The notes: generated from the letters alone by a model not told the origin. A DNA stretch of 64,000 nucleotides from Roseateles terrae (GCF_014192155.1 NZ_JACHXO010000009.1:1-64000); one strand, 5' to 3'. Positions 16,993 through 25,652 are shown, counted from the first letter of the stretch. Program-made: numbers and translations.

Positions 16993-17555
16993 GCGGCAGA
17001 ACGCCTGCGCGACTGGCTGACCGGGGCGCGCGCGGCGGTGGTCTTCCCGCCGATGGTCTTCACCGCTTTGACGGCTTTCGCCGCCTGAGCCGATCCGGTC
17101 GACCGGGGGGCCTTGCCTGCGTTCGGACCGGTGGCACCAGTCGCCCCGCTGGAAGCGCCCACGGTCTTGGCAGCCAGGGCCGCCTTCGCAGTCCTGGACG
17201 GCTTCTCAACCGGCGCCACGTCGACCGCCTTCACAGCTTTCTTGATCCCGGCCTTGGCTTCCGGCTTCGCAAGCTTCGCCGCTTTCACAGCTTTCAGCGC
17301 CTTCGCAGGCTTGCGCGCCGCGCGCGACGGGCCCGGTCCGTCCACCGCCCAGCTCAGCGCCTGTGCCAACACGTCGTCACCGAGATCCAGCTCCGCCAGC
17401 TTGGCGCGCACCGCGTCGCCACGCTGGATGCGCACAGGTGTCAGCACCACCTGGCCGGACTGCACCTGCACCTCGAAGTACTGCACCGGGCCGAGGCTGT
17501 CCGTGACGCTCTTGGGCAGCGTCAGTTGATTCTTCGAAGTGAGCTTGGCCAGCAC
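16989..17555 (-). CDS. AbrB/MazE-like antitoxin with Lys/Ala-rich histone-like tail
   Basis: The 188-residue protein starts with a SpoVT-AbrB DNA-binding domain (residues 1-45, LTSKNQLTLPKSVTDSLG). Residues about 46-80 have an acidic/helical segment that could neutralise the PIN partner. From about residue 80 to the end it is a Lys/Ala/Thr/Ser-rich repeat (KALKAVKAAKLAKPEAKAG) like histone H1-type tails. The tail roughly doubles the usual antitoxin length. The stop overlaps the PIN start (ATGA), so the two are co-translated. Autoregulation of the unit by the AbrB domain is expected from family knowledge. Confidence 0.75.
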   Translation of the reverse strand: MLAKLTSKNQLTLPKSVTDSLGPVQYFEVQVQSGQVVLTPVRIQRGDAVRAKLAELDLGDDVLAQALSWAVDGPGPSRAARKPAKALKAVKAAKLAKPEAKAGIKKAVKAVDVAPVEKPSRTAKAALAAKTVGASSGATGATGPNAGKAPRSTGSAQAAKAVKAVKTIGGKTTAARAPVSQSRRRSAA

Positions 17556-17647
17556 GGGGAACTACCAAAGTTGAAAGCGAGCCCGGCTGAACCCGTGAGG
17601 GTGCAGCAAGGGCTCGCTGAGGGAAGGGAACGCGTGACGGGAACCGC

Positions 17648-18166
17648 TCAGATGAGCGAACGATGCAGACGCATCTGCTCCAGTGGCTTGCCTTCGACGT
17701 CGACCGCCTTGACGCTGTCCGCTTCGGGGCGGAAGCCGGCGATCTCGAAGAAACGAATGGCGCGGGTGTTGTTCTTGTAGGTCCAGAGCGTCACTCGCGT
17801 GCAGCCCTCTTCCTGCAGACCTTCCTGCGCGGCTTCGACCAGCGCCTGTCCGACGCCCTTGTCCCAATGGGCAGGAGCGGCGTACATGGCCCAGATCTCA
17901 CCCGTCGTGGAGGGCGTACCCTTGTCACGCGAGCGATCGAAACCGACAAAACCCATCACTTCATTGTCCAGATGCGCGACCAGCACTTGCGGCTCGCACA
18001 TGTTGATGGCCTCGCGCCAATACGCTTGACGCTGAGCCACGGACAAACCATTCAAGGCTGCATCGGGCCAGAAGTCCTTGTAAGCGTCCTGCGCAGAGGC
18101 AACCTGGATCTGGGCGATGGCCTTGGCATCACGCAACGTGGCCGGGCGAACCTGAATACTCGACAT
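17648..18166 (-). CDS. GNAT family N-acetyltransferase
   Basis: The 172-residue protein is a complete GNAT: residues 1-15 are SIQVRPATLRDAKAI, the acetyl-CoA region APAHWDKGVGQALVEAA lies near residue 105, and NNTRAIRFFEIAGF lies near residue 135. The ATG at 18166 is chosen because the fold begins immediately; the 41 codons upstream look non-coding. The substrate is unknown. It stands alone, 92 bp from the AbrB-type gene. Confidence 0.85.
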   Translation of the reverse strand: MSSIQVRPATLRDAKAIAQIQVASAQDAYKDFWPDAALNGLSVAQRQAYWREAINMCEPQVLVAHLDNEVMGFVGFDRSRDKGTPSTTGEIWAMYAAPAHWDKGVGQALVEAAQEGLQEEGCTRVTLWTYKNNTRAIRFFEIAGFRPEADSVKAVDVEGKPLEQMRLHRSLI

Positions 18167-18360
18167 ACCTGAGAACAAACGCAAATCGGGGAAAGCGCAA
18201 GATTGTCCCAGCCTATGAGGCGAAACAGGCATCTTGACAGTAAATGATTTGCTGACCTGCATTTTGATGGTCACCGAAGCGGTGTTCATCAGCAGATCAG
18301 CGCGAGGGTTGTGGTGACACGCTCAGGGCAAGGCGCGCGCCTCCAACGTTCAATACCGGC

Positions 18361-19032
18361 TCAGTCCACCAGCGACACCTGCTGATGTCGCCTCATGTCG
18401 CGCACATAGCCCGTCACCGCCTTGGTCCACATGGGCCGCGCCACCGCTTGCAATCGCAGCAGCAGCTCATGTTCGACATTCAGTTCGCCGAGCGACTCGG
18501 CGAGTTCCGCGGCGATGTCACGCTGCATGCGCTGCACCAGTTGCGCGGTGGTCATGGCATCGGCCAGCGCCCGGTGGGCACGGCCGTTGTCCGGCAGCTG
18601 GTGGTAGCGGGCCAGCGTGCCGAGCTTGCAGTTGGGAGATTCGGGGTAGAGCCGGCGAGCCATCTTCACGGTACAGACGAACTCCGGCGTGTATTTGGAC
18701 ACCAGCGTCTCATCCGCCCGCGTCAGCTCCGCCATCCAGAAACCCCGGTCGAAGGACGCATTGTGCGCCACGAAGCCGCATCCGTGGGTGAAAGCCGCAA
18801 CTTCCCGCATCACCAATGCGGCATCGGGCGCGTCTTCCACCATCTCGTTGCTGATGCCGGTGAGCCGCTCGATCATCGGCGGGATCCAGGCACCGGTGTT
18901 CATCAGGCTCTGGTAGTGGCCGACGATTTCCCCGTCCTTGAGCAGCACCGCAGCGATCTCCGTGGCGCGGCCCCCACCTTGCGGCGAATGTCCGGTGGTT
19001 TCGAAGTCGATGACGGCGATGGTTCGATTCAT
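18361..19032 (-). CDS. DnaQ-like 3'-5' exonuclease (DEDDh)
   Basis: The 223-residue exonuclease carries Exo I DFETTGHSP (residues 9-17), Exo II HNASFDRGF near residue 90 and Exo III HRALADA near residue 150, which together supply the DEDDh metal ligands. This is the RNase T/DnaQ exonuclease fold. It has no polymerase-associated region, so a stand-alone DNA or RNA 3' exonuclease is likely. The MNRTIAVIDFETTG start at 19032 is the usual form. It lies 46 bp downstream of the MazG-like gene on the same strand, so a two-gene operon of nucleotide/DNA housekeeping is plausible. Confidence 0.9.
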   Translation of the reverse strand: MNRTIAVIDFETTGHSPQGGGRATEIAAVLLKDGEIVGHYQSLMNTGAWIPPMIERLTGISNEMVEDAPDAALVMREVAAFTHGCGFVAHNASFDRGFWMAELTRADETLVSKYTPEFVCTVKMARRLYPESPNCKLGTLARYHQLPDNGRAHRALADAMTTAQLVQRMQRDIAAELAESLGELNVEHELLLRLQAVARPMWTKAVTGYVRDMRRHQQVSLVD

Positions 19033-19078
19033 GTCGGGCGGAATGAACGGGCGGGCGTGGGCAGCGGGAGGGAAATGG

Positions 19079-19441
19079 TCAGAGGTGGGCGGCCGGGCCC
19101 TTGGAATCGACACTGGAACTCCCGGCGGGTGCCGGCGGAACCGGGTACTTCAGGGCGTTGAGCCGGATCTTTCGCTCCACGGCCTGTGCCACGTCGACGC
19201 CACTGCGGTCGGCAATCTGCAGCAGGTACATCAACACATCCGAGATCTCTTCGCCCAGATGCACCCGGGTCGCTTCGTCCAGAGCCATCGATTCCTCCGG
19301 GGTCTTCCACTGGAAGATTTCTCCCAGCTCGGCGGCCTCCACCACCAGCGCCATGGCCAGGTTCTTGGGCGTGAGGTAGGGGTCCCAGCTGCGCTCCGCG
19401 GCAAAGGTCCGCAGGCGCTGCTGCAAAAGGGCGATGTCCAT
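19079..19441 (-). CDS. MazG-like nucleotide pyrophosphohydrolase
   Basis: The 120-residue protein of the MazG/RS21-C6 (dCTPase-like) family carries the metal-binding EXXE motif in EAAELGE near residue 35 and the EXXD motif in EEISDVLMY near residue 63. It hydrolyses nucleoside triphosphates to monophosphate plus pyrophosphate, probably cleaning non-canonical or dCTP-type nucleotides. The last 20 residues are low-complexity. It lies directly downstream of the first DnaA-box element, which may contain its promoter. Confidence 0.88.
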   Translation of the reverse strand: MDIALLQQRLRTFAAERSWDPYLTPKNLAMALVVEAAELGEIFQWKTPEESMALDEATRVHLGEEISDVLMYLLQIADRSGVDVAQAVERKIRLNALKYPVPPAPAGSSSVDSKGPAAHL

Positions 19442-19780
19442 GGCTTCGCAGTGTGCAGGTCCGGCCGCCCAGCTTCAACCGAAGGTGGGGCCGGACCGGC
19501 GTTGTTGCAACGCCCGAAGGAAAGTTCTCGCCTCTCTTTTCAACATCAAAGTTTTATATATCTCTCTGGTTGTCTTAGTAGAGGGAGCCACTTTCTGTGG
19601 ACAAGTGGCGAAACACCATTCGAATCAACCACTTGTGACGGGACAAATGCTGTGCGCGGAGCCCTTGTTTGCACTTGCATGAACCGACAACAGTTGGCCT
19701 GATCGCCGCTGAGCTGTGGATAAGCGGGCAGTTGCCAGAAACTTTTCCACAGCCTTGTTGGCTTGACAGGTCGACGGCTT
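19442..19780. promoter_or_regulatory. DnaA-box element 1 (noncoding, AT-rich patch plus boxes)
   Basis: These 339 noncoding bases separate the MazG-like gene from queE. An AT-rich patch (19551-19566, GTTTTATATATCTCTC) is followed by TGTGGACAA (19596-19604, DnaA box with one mismatch on the minus strand), TGTGGATAA (19715-19723, perfect box on the minus strand) and TTTTCCACA (19743-19751, one mismatch). The same series occurs 2022 bases to the right in element 2 with matching spacing. It may also contain the leftward promoter of the MazG-like gene. Replication-origin or DnaA-titration function is inference. Confidence 0.6.
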
Positions 19781-20425
19781 TCAGTCGATGCCCACCACCT
19801 TGTGCATCTGGATCGACAAACGCCACTGCGGATGGTCCATGCAATAGGCCACGGCGGCCTTCATGTGCTGCTTCTGCAGGACCGAATCCAGCGGCTGCAG
19901 GAAGAAGTTGTCGAAGGCCAGATGCGCGAAACGCTCCGGCTGGGCCAGCGGCTGGGGATAAACCAGTTTGAGCTCATGGCCGCGGGTCAGCACGAGTTCC
20001 GCATCCGCTTTGGGGCTGACGCAGATCCAGTCCAGCCCTTCAGGCGCGGGCTGGGTGCCGTTGGTCTCCACGGCCACTTCAAAGCCGCGGGCATGCAGGG
20101 CGTCGATCAGCGGCGCGTCCAGCTGCAACAGCGGCTCGCCGCCGGTACAGACGACATACGGGCGCCCCGCCTGACCTTCCGGCCCCTGGGGCCATTTGGC
20201 AGCGATGGCATCGGCCAGCAGCTCCGCCGTGGCGAACTTGCCGCCGCCCTGACCGTCAGTGCCCACGAAATCGGTGTCGCAGAAGGTGCAGACCGCTTCG
20301 GCACGGTCCTGCTCCCGGCCCGACCACAGGTTGCATCCGGCAAAGCGGCAGAACACGGCGGCACGACCGGCCTGGGCACCCTCCCCTTGCAGGGTGTAGA
20401 ACATTTCCTTGACGGCGTAGGTCAT
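19781..20425 (-). CDS. queE: 7-carboxy-7-deazaguanine synthase QueE
   Basis: The 214-residue radical-SAM enzyme converts 6-carboxytetrahydropterin to 7-carboxy-7-deazaguanine in queuosine biosynthesis. The QueE-specific cluster motif CX14CX2C is present exactly, running from GCNLWSG to CTFCDTDF (about residues 31-49). The VCTGGEPLLQLD motif follows near residue 97 and VETNGTQ near residue 122. Its start overlaps the queD stop by 4 bases (ATGA), so the two steps are translationally coupled. queC and queF are not in the window. Confidence 0.95.
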   Translation of the reverse strand: MTYAVKEMFYTLQGEGAQAGRAAVFCRFAGCNLWSGREQDRAEAVCTFCDTDFVGTDGQGGGKFATAELLADAIAAKWPQGPEGQAGRPYVVCTGGEPLLQLDAPLIDALHARGFEVAVETNGTQPAPEGLDWICVSPKADAELVLTRGHELKLVYPQPLAQPERFAHLAFDNFFLQPLDSVLQKQHMKAAVAYCMDHPQWRLSIQMHKVVGID

Positions 20426-21534
20426 ACCGGAATCAGCTCCTCGAAGGGCACAAGGCTGACGATGGCGCCACTGCCGCGCGTCTCGTAGAGGTCGACCCGT
20501 TCCAGCGGCGGCAACTGCGCCCGCGACTGCTCCAGGATCCATGCGGCCAGGGTGGCGGTGTCGGTATCCGCCAGACCCGGAATCTCATGCAGGGGATGGT
20601 GATCCAGCGACTTGAAGATCGGATCGAACAGCCGCTTGACGTCACCGAAGTCCATCGCCCAGCCGTAGACCTCATCCAGCAGCGCGCTCAGGTGCAGCCG
20701 CAGGGTGAAGGTATGGCCATGGATGCCGGCCAGCGGATGGTCCCCCGGCGCACGGCGCAGCTTCACCGCGCTGTCCAGGGTGAATTCCTTCCAGATCCGG
20801 TAGCGTTCGCCGTCGAAGTTGGCGCCGCTGGAGCCAGTCTCGTAGACGGTCACCCAGCTCAGCTCCGGCAGCTGCGGCTTGATGCGGGCCCACAGCCAGG
20901 AGGAAATGATCTCGCTGGTGGGGTTGGACAGACCTTCGATCTCATTGAGGCACTGGTAGTTCAGCAGCGCGTGGAACGGCGCCCAGATCTCGTCGAGGCG
21001 GTCGTAGTCGATGCTGAGGTCACGCTCACCGAGGTCCTGGTTCGCATGGAGGATCAGTTCAAAGCCATGCCCGTGCATGCGACCGCACTTATGGCCCATC
21101 GGCACATTGGGCAGCTGATGGGCGGCCTGGAAGCGGTAGCGGCGCCAGACATGGGCCTGCCCCTGCGCGTCGAGGTCGACGCCGCAGTGGGTGGTGCTCT
21201 GGATGCCGACCTGGCTGATGCCCGGTACGCCGAACTCGGTGACCAGGCGTTGGCGAATCCACCGGGCGATGTTCTCGTCGGTGGGTTGCGCGATGTGATC
21301 GTTCAACAGCGCGTGGTCCAGCGGCGCGATGCAGCGCTCCAGGCAGTCCCGCAGCGCGTGGACTTCACCGCCCGGGAAAGGCGCCCAGCCGGCCGGCAAT
21401 TCGGCGCGAACGGTGGCGAGATAACTGTGGCCATGCAACCGGCGGCTGCGATGGCTCTCAGGCAGGGCGTCGATGTGACAGGCGGACTCGAAGCTCGCCG
21501 ACGCCGTGAACAGGGAGGAGGGAAAAGCAGACAT
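20422..21534 (-). CDS. queD: 6-carboxytetrahydropterin synthase QueD, three tandem PTPS-like domains
   Basis: The 370-residue protein is about three times a normal QueD (about 120). Domain 1 (1-120) has HGH at 34-36 but no catalytic Cys before it (HRSRRLHGH). Domain 2 (about 130-250) has HKCGRMHGH with Cys150 and a YETGSSG loop, but its DH pair reads FH. Domain 3 (about 262-365) has GIHGH, LDHH and YETRGSG but no Cys. Only domain 2 keeps the cysteine nucleophile, so residues may be shared between domains, or two domains may be structural. It converts dihydroneopterin triphosphate to 6-carboxytetrahydropterin. It is followed by the overlapping queE; its upstream region is DnaA-box element 2. 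Confidence 0.9.
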   Translation of the reverse strand: MSAFPSSLFTASASFESACHIDALPESHRSRRLHGHSYLATVRAELPAGWAPFPGGEVHALRDCLERCIAPLDHALLNDHIAQPTDENIARWIRQRLVTEFGVPGISQVGIQSTTHCGVDLDAQGQAHVWRRYRFQAAHQLPNVPMGHKCGRMHGHGFELILHANQDLGERDLSIDYDRLDEIWAPFHALLNYQCLNEIEGLSNPTSEIISSWLWARIKPQLPELSWVTVYETGSSGANFDGERYRIWKEFTLDSAVKLRRAPGDHPLAGIHGHTFTLRLHLSALLDEVYGWAMDFGDVKRLFDPIFKSLDHHPLHEIPGLADTDTATLAAWILEQSRAQLPPLERVDLYETRGSGAIVSLVPFEELIPV

Positions 21535-21817
21535 CCCGAGAGTGTGACACGCTCGGTTTTCATTACTCTCTTGTGTTGTATATCTCCTTAGTTGCAGTAA
21601 TAGAGGTCGACCGTTTCTGTGGATAACCGGAGAAGACCGAATCAATTCAACGACTTACGCTGCTCTGAACCGTGTGGGCGGAGTCAGGGATGACGGCGGG
21701 ATGGTTCGGCAACAACTTCGACGGGACGGTCCCGCCTGTGGATAAACCAGCGGTTGTGAGACTTCTGTCCACAAGTTCATGCACCGCGATCTCAGCGGTT
21801 TTCGCCCATTGGGGACG
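21535..21817. promoter_or_regulatory. DnaA-box element 2 (noncoding, diverged copy of element 1)
   Basis: This noncoding stretch lies upstream of queD. After an AT-rich patch (21577-21592, TGTTGTATATCTCCTT) come TGTGGATAA at 21618-21626, TGTGGATAA at 21737-21745 (both perfect DnaA boxes, minus strand) and CTGTCCACA at 21765-21773 (two mismatches). Relative to element 1 every box is offset by 2022 bases. Shared blocks such as TTTCTGTGGAYAA, GAATCAA and GTGSGCGGAG show they are diverged direct copies. On the minus strand AAGGAGATATACA may be part of the queD promoter or leader. Confidence 0.6.
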
Positions 21818-21841
21818 AAAAAAAGCCCCGGCGAGCGGGGC
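21818..21841 (-). terminator. Intrinsic terminator after the S1/P1 nuclease gene
   Basis: On the minus strand a GCCCCG/CGGGGC stem (21825-21830 and 21836-21841, 5-base loop) is followed by seven T residues (plus-strand A at 21818-21824). It lies 74 bp after the nuclease stop codon and isolates that gene from queD-queE. Confidence 0.88.
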
Positions 21842-21914
21842 GTGGTTCAGGCCAGGCGACTGAGCGGCCGAACACCGCTGAGCGCGATGCGGAGCCGAAG
21901 GTCTGCCGACCGGA

Positions 21915-22952
21915 TCAGGGCTTGTCCGGCCAGATGCTCATCAGAAGCTGCGCCAGTCGCGCGCCGCCCTTGATCAGCTCCAGTCGCACCTGTTCGATGC
22001 TGCGGGCGTCGTAGTCGGTCGGCGGCGTGGCGGCCCAACGGGGACCACGCGGCGTCTGCTGGCGCGGGCCGAAACGCATGCCGTCGAACGCCAGCTGAGC
22101 CTCCTGCAAGGACTCGCTCGCCCACAGGTCGACCCAGCGGTCCGGTGATCCGCCGGTCGGTGTGACGCGACGGGCCTGTTCCGGCAGCGCGGCCAGCTGC
22201 GCTGCGGTCAGGCGGTTCGGCAGTCCGTCCCAGTAGCTGTGCAGGTTGCCGCCGGGCGTGCCGTCCGGACGCGGCAGGGTGATGGCGTTGGCGCCCACGG
22301 TGTGGGTTTGCGGGTCGGCGCCCTGCTTGTCCGGGTCGTAGACCTTGCCGTCGGCATCCAGGTAGATGGAGCCCATGTGCAGGGGCTGATGCATGTCGCC
22401 CAGGGTGTGAGCCACCAGGGCCAGCGCTTCGCGCTCGGTGAGATCGGTCGGCGGATTGGCCTGGCCGCCGCGCAGCACCTGGATGGCGGACTTCAGGGCT
22501 GGCACCAGGTCATGGTCGCTGGTGCCCACCGCACCGGCTTCATAGTGGCCACGCTGGATGGCCACATTCGAGTAGTGATACTGCTTGTGGCAGCTCTCTT
22601 CACCCGGCTTGGGCTTGCACTGCTCATTGTTGCGCTGGACGTAAGCGCGCATGAGCGCCTCTTCCGACGGATTCTCGAAGACTGCACATTCGGGGAACCG
22701 GCCGGTCGACGTGTACTGGAAGTCCTTGTAGACGTCGATGCCCTTGACGCAGTCATCCCAGACCGCGATGTCACGCAGGGACACCGGACCCAGAATGCGT
22801 TTGACCTCTGCCGCGGCCCGGTGGCCCTGGATCAGCTGGTCGGCGATGTCGCCCACCGTGTTGTGGCCGACGGCGCCATAGCCGAAAGCCTGGCTGCAAC
22901 TGGCGGCCAGCAGCGTGAGCGCGGCGACGTGACGGGTGAAGGAAGTGAACAT
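21915..22952 (-). CDS. S1/P1-type nuclease, secreted
   Basis: The 345-residue phospholipase-C-fold, trizinc nuclease has a signal peptide (about residues 1-24, ending SQAFG). Conserved zinc-ligand stretches include AVGHNTVGDIA at the mature N-terminus, HYSN mid-protein, LVAHTLGDMHQPLH and GGNLHSYWD. Fungal S1/P1 enzymes start with Trp-1, whose backbone binds zinc; here the position reads Tyr (GYGAVGH). The ATG at 22952 is preferred since hydrophobic signal residues follow at once. It probably degrades extracellular or periplasmic single-stranded DNA/RNA for phosphate and nucleoside salvage. Confidence 0.9.
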   Translation of the reverse strand: MFTSFTRHVAALTLLAASCSQAFGYGAVGHNTVGDIADQLIQGHRAAAEVKRILGPVSLRDIAVWDDCVKGIDVYKDFQYTSTGRFPECAVFENPSEEALMRAYVQRNNEQCKPKPGEESCHKQYHYSNVAIQRGHYEAGAVGTSDHDLVPALKSAIQVLRGGQANPPTDLTEREALALVAHTLGDMHQPLHMGSIYLDADGKVYDPDKQGADPQTHTVGANAITLPRPDGTPGGNLHSYWDGLPNRLTAAQLAALPEQARRVTPTGGSPDRWVDLWASESLQEAQLAFDGMRFGPRQQTPRGPRWAATPPTDYDARSIEQVRLELIKGGARLAQLLMSIWPDKP

Positions 22953-23127
22953 GGGCGTAGGAGAGAGTGGCAATCGATTGCGCTCCGAAACTCCGGCGCG
23001 CGGTGTCCTGGATTGTGCCCGTCGCTCCGTGACAGCCCTTCAGGGCGAATCCCCAAGGGCAGCAGAATTTACCGGCCGTTAACTCGCCGGCCGGTCCGCT
23101 CCCCCGAGCGCTACCCCCGTCCAACGC

Positions 23128-25179
23128 TCAGAAGGTTTCCCAGTCGCCCGACGCGTCGTCATCGGCGGCCGGTTTGCGAGGCGCCGGTGCCGGCGGCGGC
23201 GACGCTGCTGAAGTGGCCCGGGTGGCCTGAGCAGAGGGCCCTTTTGTGCCAGCCGCCGCGCTGGACGATCCGGTCGGCCGGTGGGCGGCCGTGGTGCTGG
23301 TGCCCCCCTTGGCCGACGGAGCCTTTGACATCCGCGGGGCCGACGTCTTCGCCGGTTGACCTGCCGATGCCGAAGTCCGGGCTGTGGATAACCCTGTGCC
23401 TGACCCTGTGGATGAGGATGTGGATGCGCCTGTTGACAAGCCCGTCGACCGCGCCGCCAACGACGTAGCCATCGGCTTCTCCGGTGGTCGACCTTGCGCC
23501 TTCGCCGTCGACGCGAAATGTTCTCCACTGCCCACATTGAAGCGGCCCACCACCTCCATCAACCGGTGCGCCTGTTCCCGCATCGACTGGGCTGCAGCTG
23601 CCGACTCTTCCACCAGCGCCGCGTTTTGCTGGGTCATCTGGTCCAGCTGGGTCACCGCCTGGTTCACCAGCCCGATGCCGTCCCGCTGCTCGGTCGACGC
23701 GGCGGAGATCTCGCCGATCAGGTCGCTCACCCGCCGCACGCTGCCGACAATGTCCTGCATCACCGCGCCGCTCTGGGCGACCAGCTCAGCGCCCACCTCC
23801 ACCCGCTCGACGCTGGCGTTGATCAGGGCCTTGATCTCCTTGGCGGCTTCCGCGCTGCGCTGCGCCAGCGTTCGGACCTCCCCGGCGACGACCGCAAAGC
23901 CGCGGCCCTGCTCCCCGGCCCGCGCGGCTTCCACGGCGGCATTGAGCGCCAGGATGTTGGTCTGGAAGGCGATGCCGTCAATCACGCCGATGATGTCGGA
24001 GATCTTGCGTGAGCTGGCGGTGATCTCGTTCATGTTGTCCGTCACCTGGGTCACCACCGTACCGCCGCGCTGAGCGGCCTCGGCGGCCGAACTGGCCAGC
24101 TGGGTGGCCTGTCGGGCGGTATCGGCGGACTGGGTGACGGTGGCGGTCAGCTGCTCCATTGAGCTGGCCGTCTGCTGCAGGTTGGAAGCGGTCTGTTCGG
24201 TGCGGGCACTCAGGTCGTGGTTGCCGGTCGCGATTTCACCGGAGGCAGTCGACACCGAATCCACCCCATGGCGCACCTCGCTGACCAACCGCCGCAGTTC
24301 GGTGGCCATGCGGTCCAGCGCCTGCAGCAGCTGACCGAATTCGTCTCGGCTGTGGCTGGTGGCCCGGGCGGTCAGGTCGCCCTCGGCGATGCGCTGCGTC
24401 AGCTGCAGGGCCAGTTGCAGCGGCGACTGGATCGACTTGACCAGCCACGCCGCCCCCACCAGCAGCAAGAGCACGATCAGCACGGTGACGCTCCAGGCGA
24501 TGGTGACGGCGCTGCTGCGCTGGGCATTGAGCACCTGCTGTTCGTCGGCCTTGAGTTTGTCCTGGAGGGCCACGAAGTCGTTGAGGGCGCCGAGATACGC
24601 AGTGACGGCGGGATTGAACTGGCTCTTGACCTGCTCCCGGGCGGCGTCCAGATTGCCGGCTGTCTTCAGCTCGGTGGCCTTGGCTGACGCGGCGGTCACC
24701 GTCTTTCTCAGCTCCGCAATTTTGGCCATCAGCGCCTTGTCCTCGTCCGTGAGGGCCATGGCCTGGATGTCTTTCTGAACCTTGGTGATGCGCTCCACCG
24801 CGGCCGTGATGTCGGCCTTGAAGGTGTCGTTGACCAGCGGGTCGTTGCTGATCAGCGAGGCCTGCACCCGCAGCACCGCGCCGGTGGTGAGGGAGGACCA
24901 CAACTGGGCCGCGTCCTGCTTGGCATCCAGCGCACCGATCACGGCCGAGGCTTCCGCCTGCGTACGGCTGTTGCGCCAGGTGGTGAAGGCCATCAGCAGC
25001 ACCAGCGCCAGGATCACCACACCCACGGCACCCCAGAGCCGCATCGCGACGCTCAGCCCGCCACCGCGTGGGCTGCTGGCTGACTCTGAAGCGGCTGGCG
25101 GCGACGATCCGCCCGACAGCATCCCCGGCAACGACGCACCGGCCGCAGCGACTTGAGCACCCAGGGCGGATGAACGCAT
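23128..25179 (-). CDS. Methyl-accepting chemotaxis protein with CheR-binding tail
   Basis: The 683-residue chemoreceptor has TM1 at about 48-66, a periplasmic four-helix-type sensor (about 67-222), TM2 at about 224-248, then HAMP and a signalling domain with the conserved tip [21 protein letters not shown] near residue 415. A 120-residue Ser/Thr/Ala/Lys-rich linker leads to the final five residues DWETF, which match the NWETF-type CheR/CheB docking pentapeptide of high-abundance receptors. A GGAG site lies 8 bases before the ATG. No che genes adjoin it, so it feeds a chemotaxis system encoded elsewhere. The ligand is unknown. Confidence 0.95.
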   Translation of the reverse strand: MRSSALGAQVAAAGASLPGMLSGGSSPPAASESASSPRGGGLSVAMRLWGAVGVVILALVLLMAFTTWRNSRTQAEASAVIGALDAKQDAAQLWSSLTTGAVLRVQASLISNDPLVNDTFKADITAAVERITKVQKDIQAMALTDEDKALMAKIAELRKTVTAASAKATELKTAGNLDAAREQVKSQFNPAVTAYLGALNDFVALQDKLKADEQQVLNAQRSSAVTIAWSVTVLIVLLLLVGAAWLVKSIQSPLQLALQLTQRIAEGDLTARATSHSRDEFGQLLQALDRMATELRRLVSEVRHGVDSVSTASGEIATGNHDLSARTEQTASNLQQTASSMEQLTATVTQSADTARQATQLASSAAEAAQRGGTVVTQVTDNMNEITASSRKISDIIGVIDGIAFQTNILALNAAVEAARAGEQGRGFAVVAGEVRTLAQRSAEAAKEIKALINASVERVEVGAELVAQSGAVMQDIVGSVRRVSDLIGEISAASTEQRDGIGLVNQAVTQLDQMTQQNAALVEESAAAAQSMREQAHRLMEVVGRFNVGSGEHFASTAKAQGRPPEKPMATSLAARSTGLSTGASTSSSTGSGTGLSTARTSASAGQPAKTSAPRMSKAPSAKGGTSTTAAHRPTGSSSAAAGTKGPSAQATRATSAASPPPAPAPRKPAADDDASGDWETF

Positions 25180-25423
25180 GGTGGTGTCTCCTCAGCGTGT
25201 TGTAGTGATGAACGTCAACCCTAAACCGAAACGTCACCCGGCGGAACCCGGCGGGCACGGAGGAAAACGCCTATTCAGCGTCCGCAATTCACGGCTGTCT
25301 GCGCCAGATGAAGGGGATGTTCAAGGGCCAGCCATATGCGCTAGCCGCATGACGGTGGACCAAAGCCTTCGTTGGTGGCGCGGGCGTGGGTGCCTAAGCT
25401 GAGCTTCACTTTCCGGAGTTCCC

Positions 25424-25642
25424 ATGAGCATCAGCGCAATCAATGTTCGCAACCAGTTCCGCGGCACCATCAAGGAGATCATCGAAGGTCCGGTGGTGTC
25501 CGAGGTGGATGTGCTGACCACCGCCGGCCTGGTGGTCACCTCGGTGATCACCACGCGGTCGGTCAAGGAACTCAAACTGACCGTCGGCAAGGAAGTGGTG
25601 GCGCTGGTGAAGTCGACCGAAGTGTCTCTGGCGACCCTGTGA
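25424..25642 (+). CDS. Molbindin-type TOBE domain protein
   Basis: This 72-residue single TOBE/Mop domain (SAINVRNQFRGTIKEI at residues 3-18, then SVITTRSVKELKLTVGKEVVALVKSTEV) is typical of small molybdate-binding proteins that store or buffer molybdate in the cytoplasm. A GGAG site precedes the ATG. It is followed by a hydrolase gene after 10 bp, so the two are probably co-transcribed. Sulfate and molybdate transporters are related, which fits the sulfur emphasis of the window, but no modABC genes are present. Confidence 0.92.
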   Translation: MSISAINVRNQFRGTIKEIIEGPVVSEVDVLTTAGLVVTSVITTRSVKELKLTVGKEVVALVKSTEVSLATL

Positions 25643-25652
25643 GGAGCGAGCC

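Noticed and set aside
23383-23391. TGTGGATAA (perfect DnaA box) in the chemoreceptor gene
   Set aside because: An isolated copy inside the low-complexity coding tail with no AT-rich patch or companion boxes, so chance is likely.
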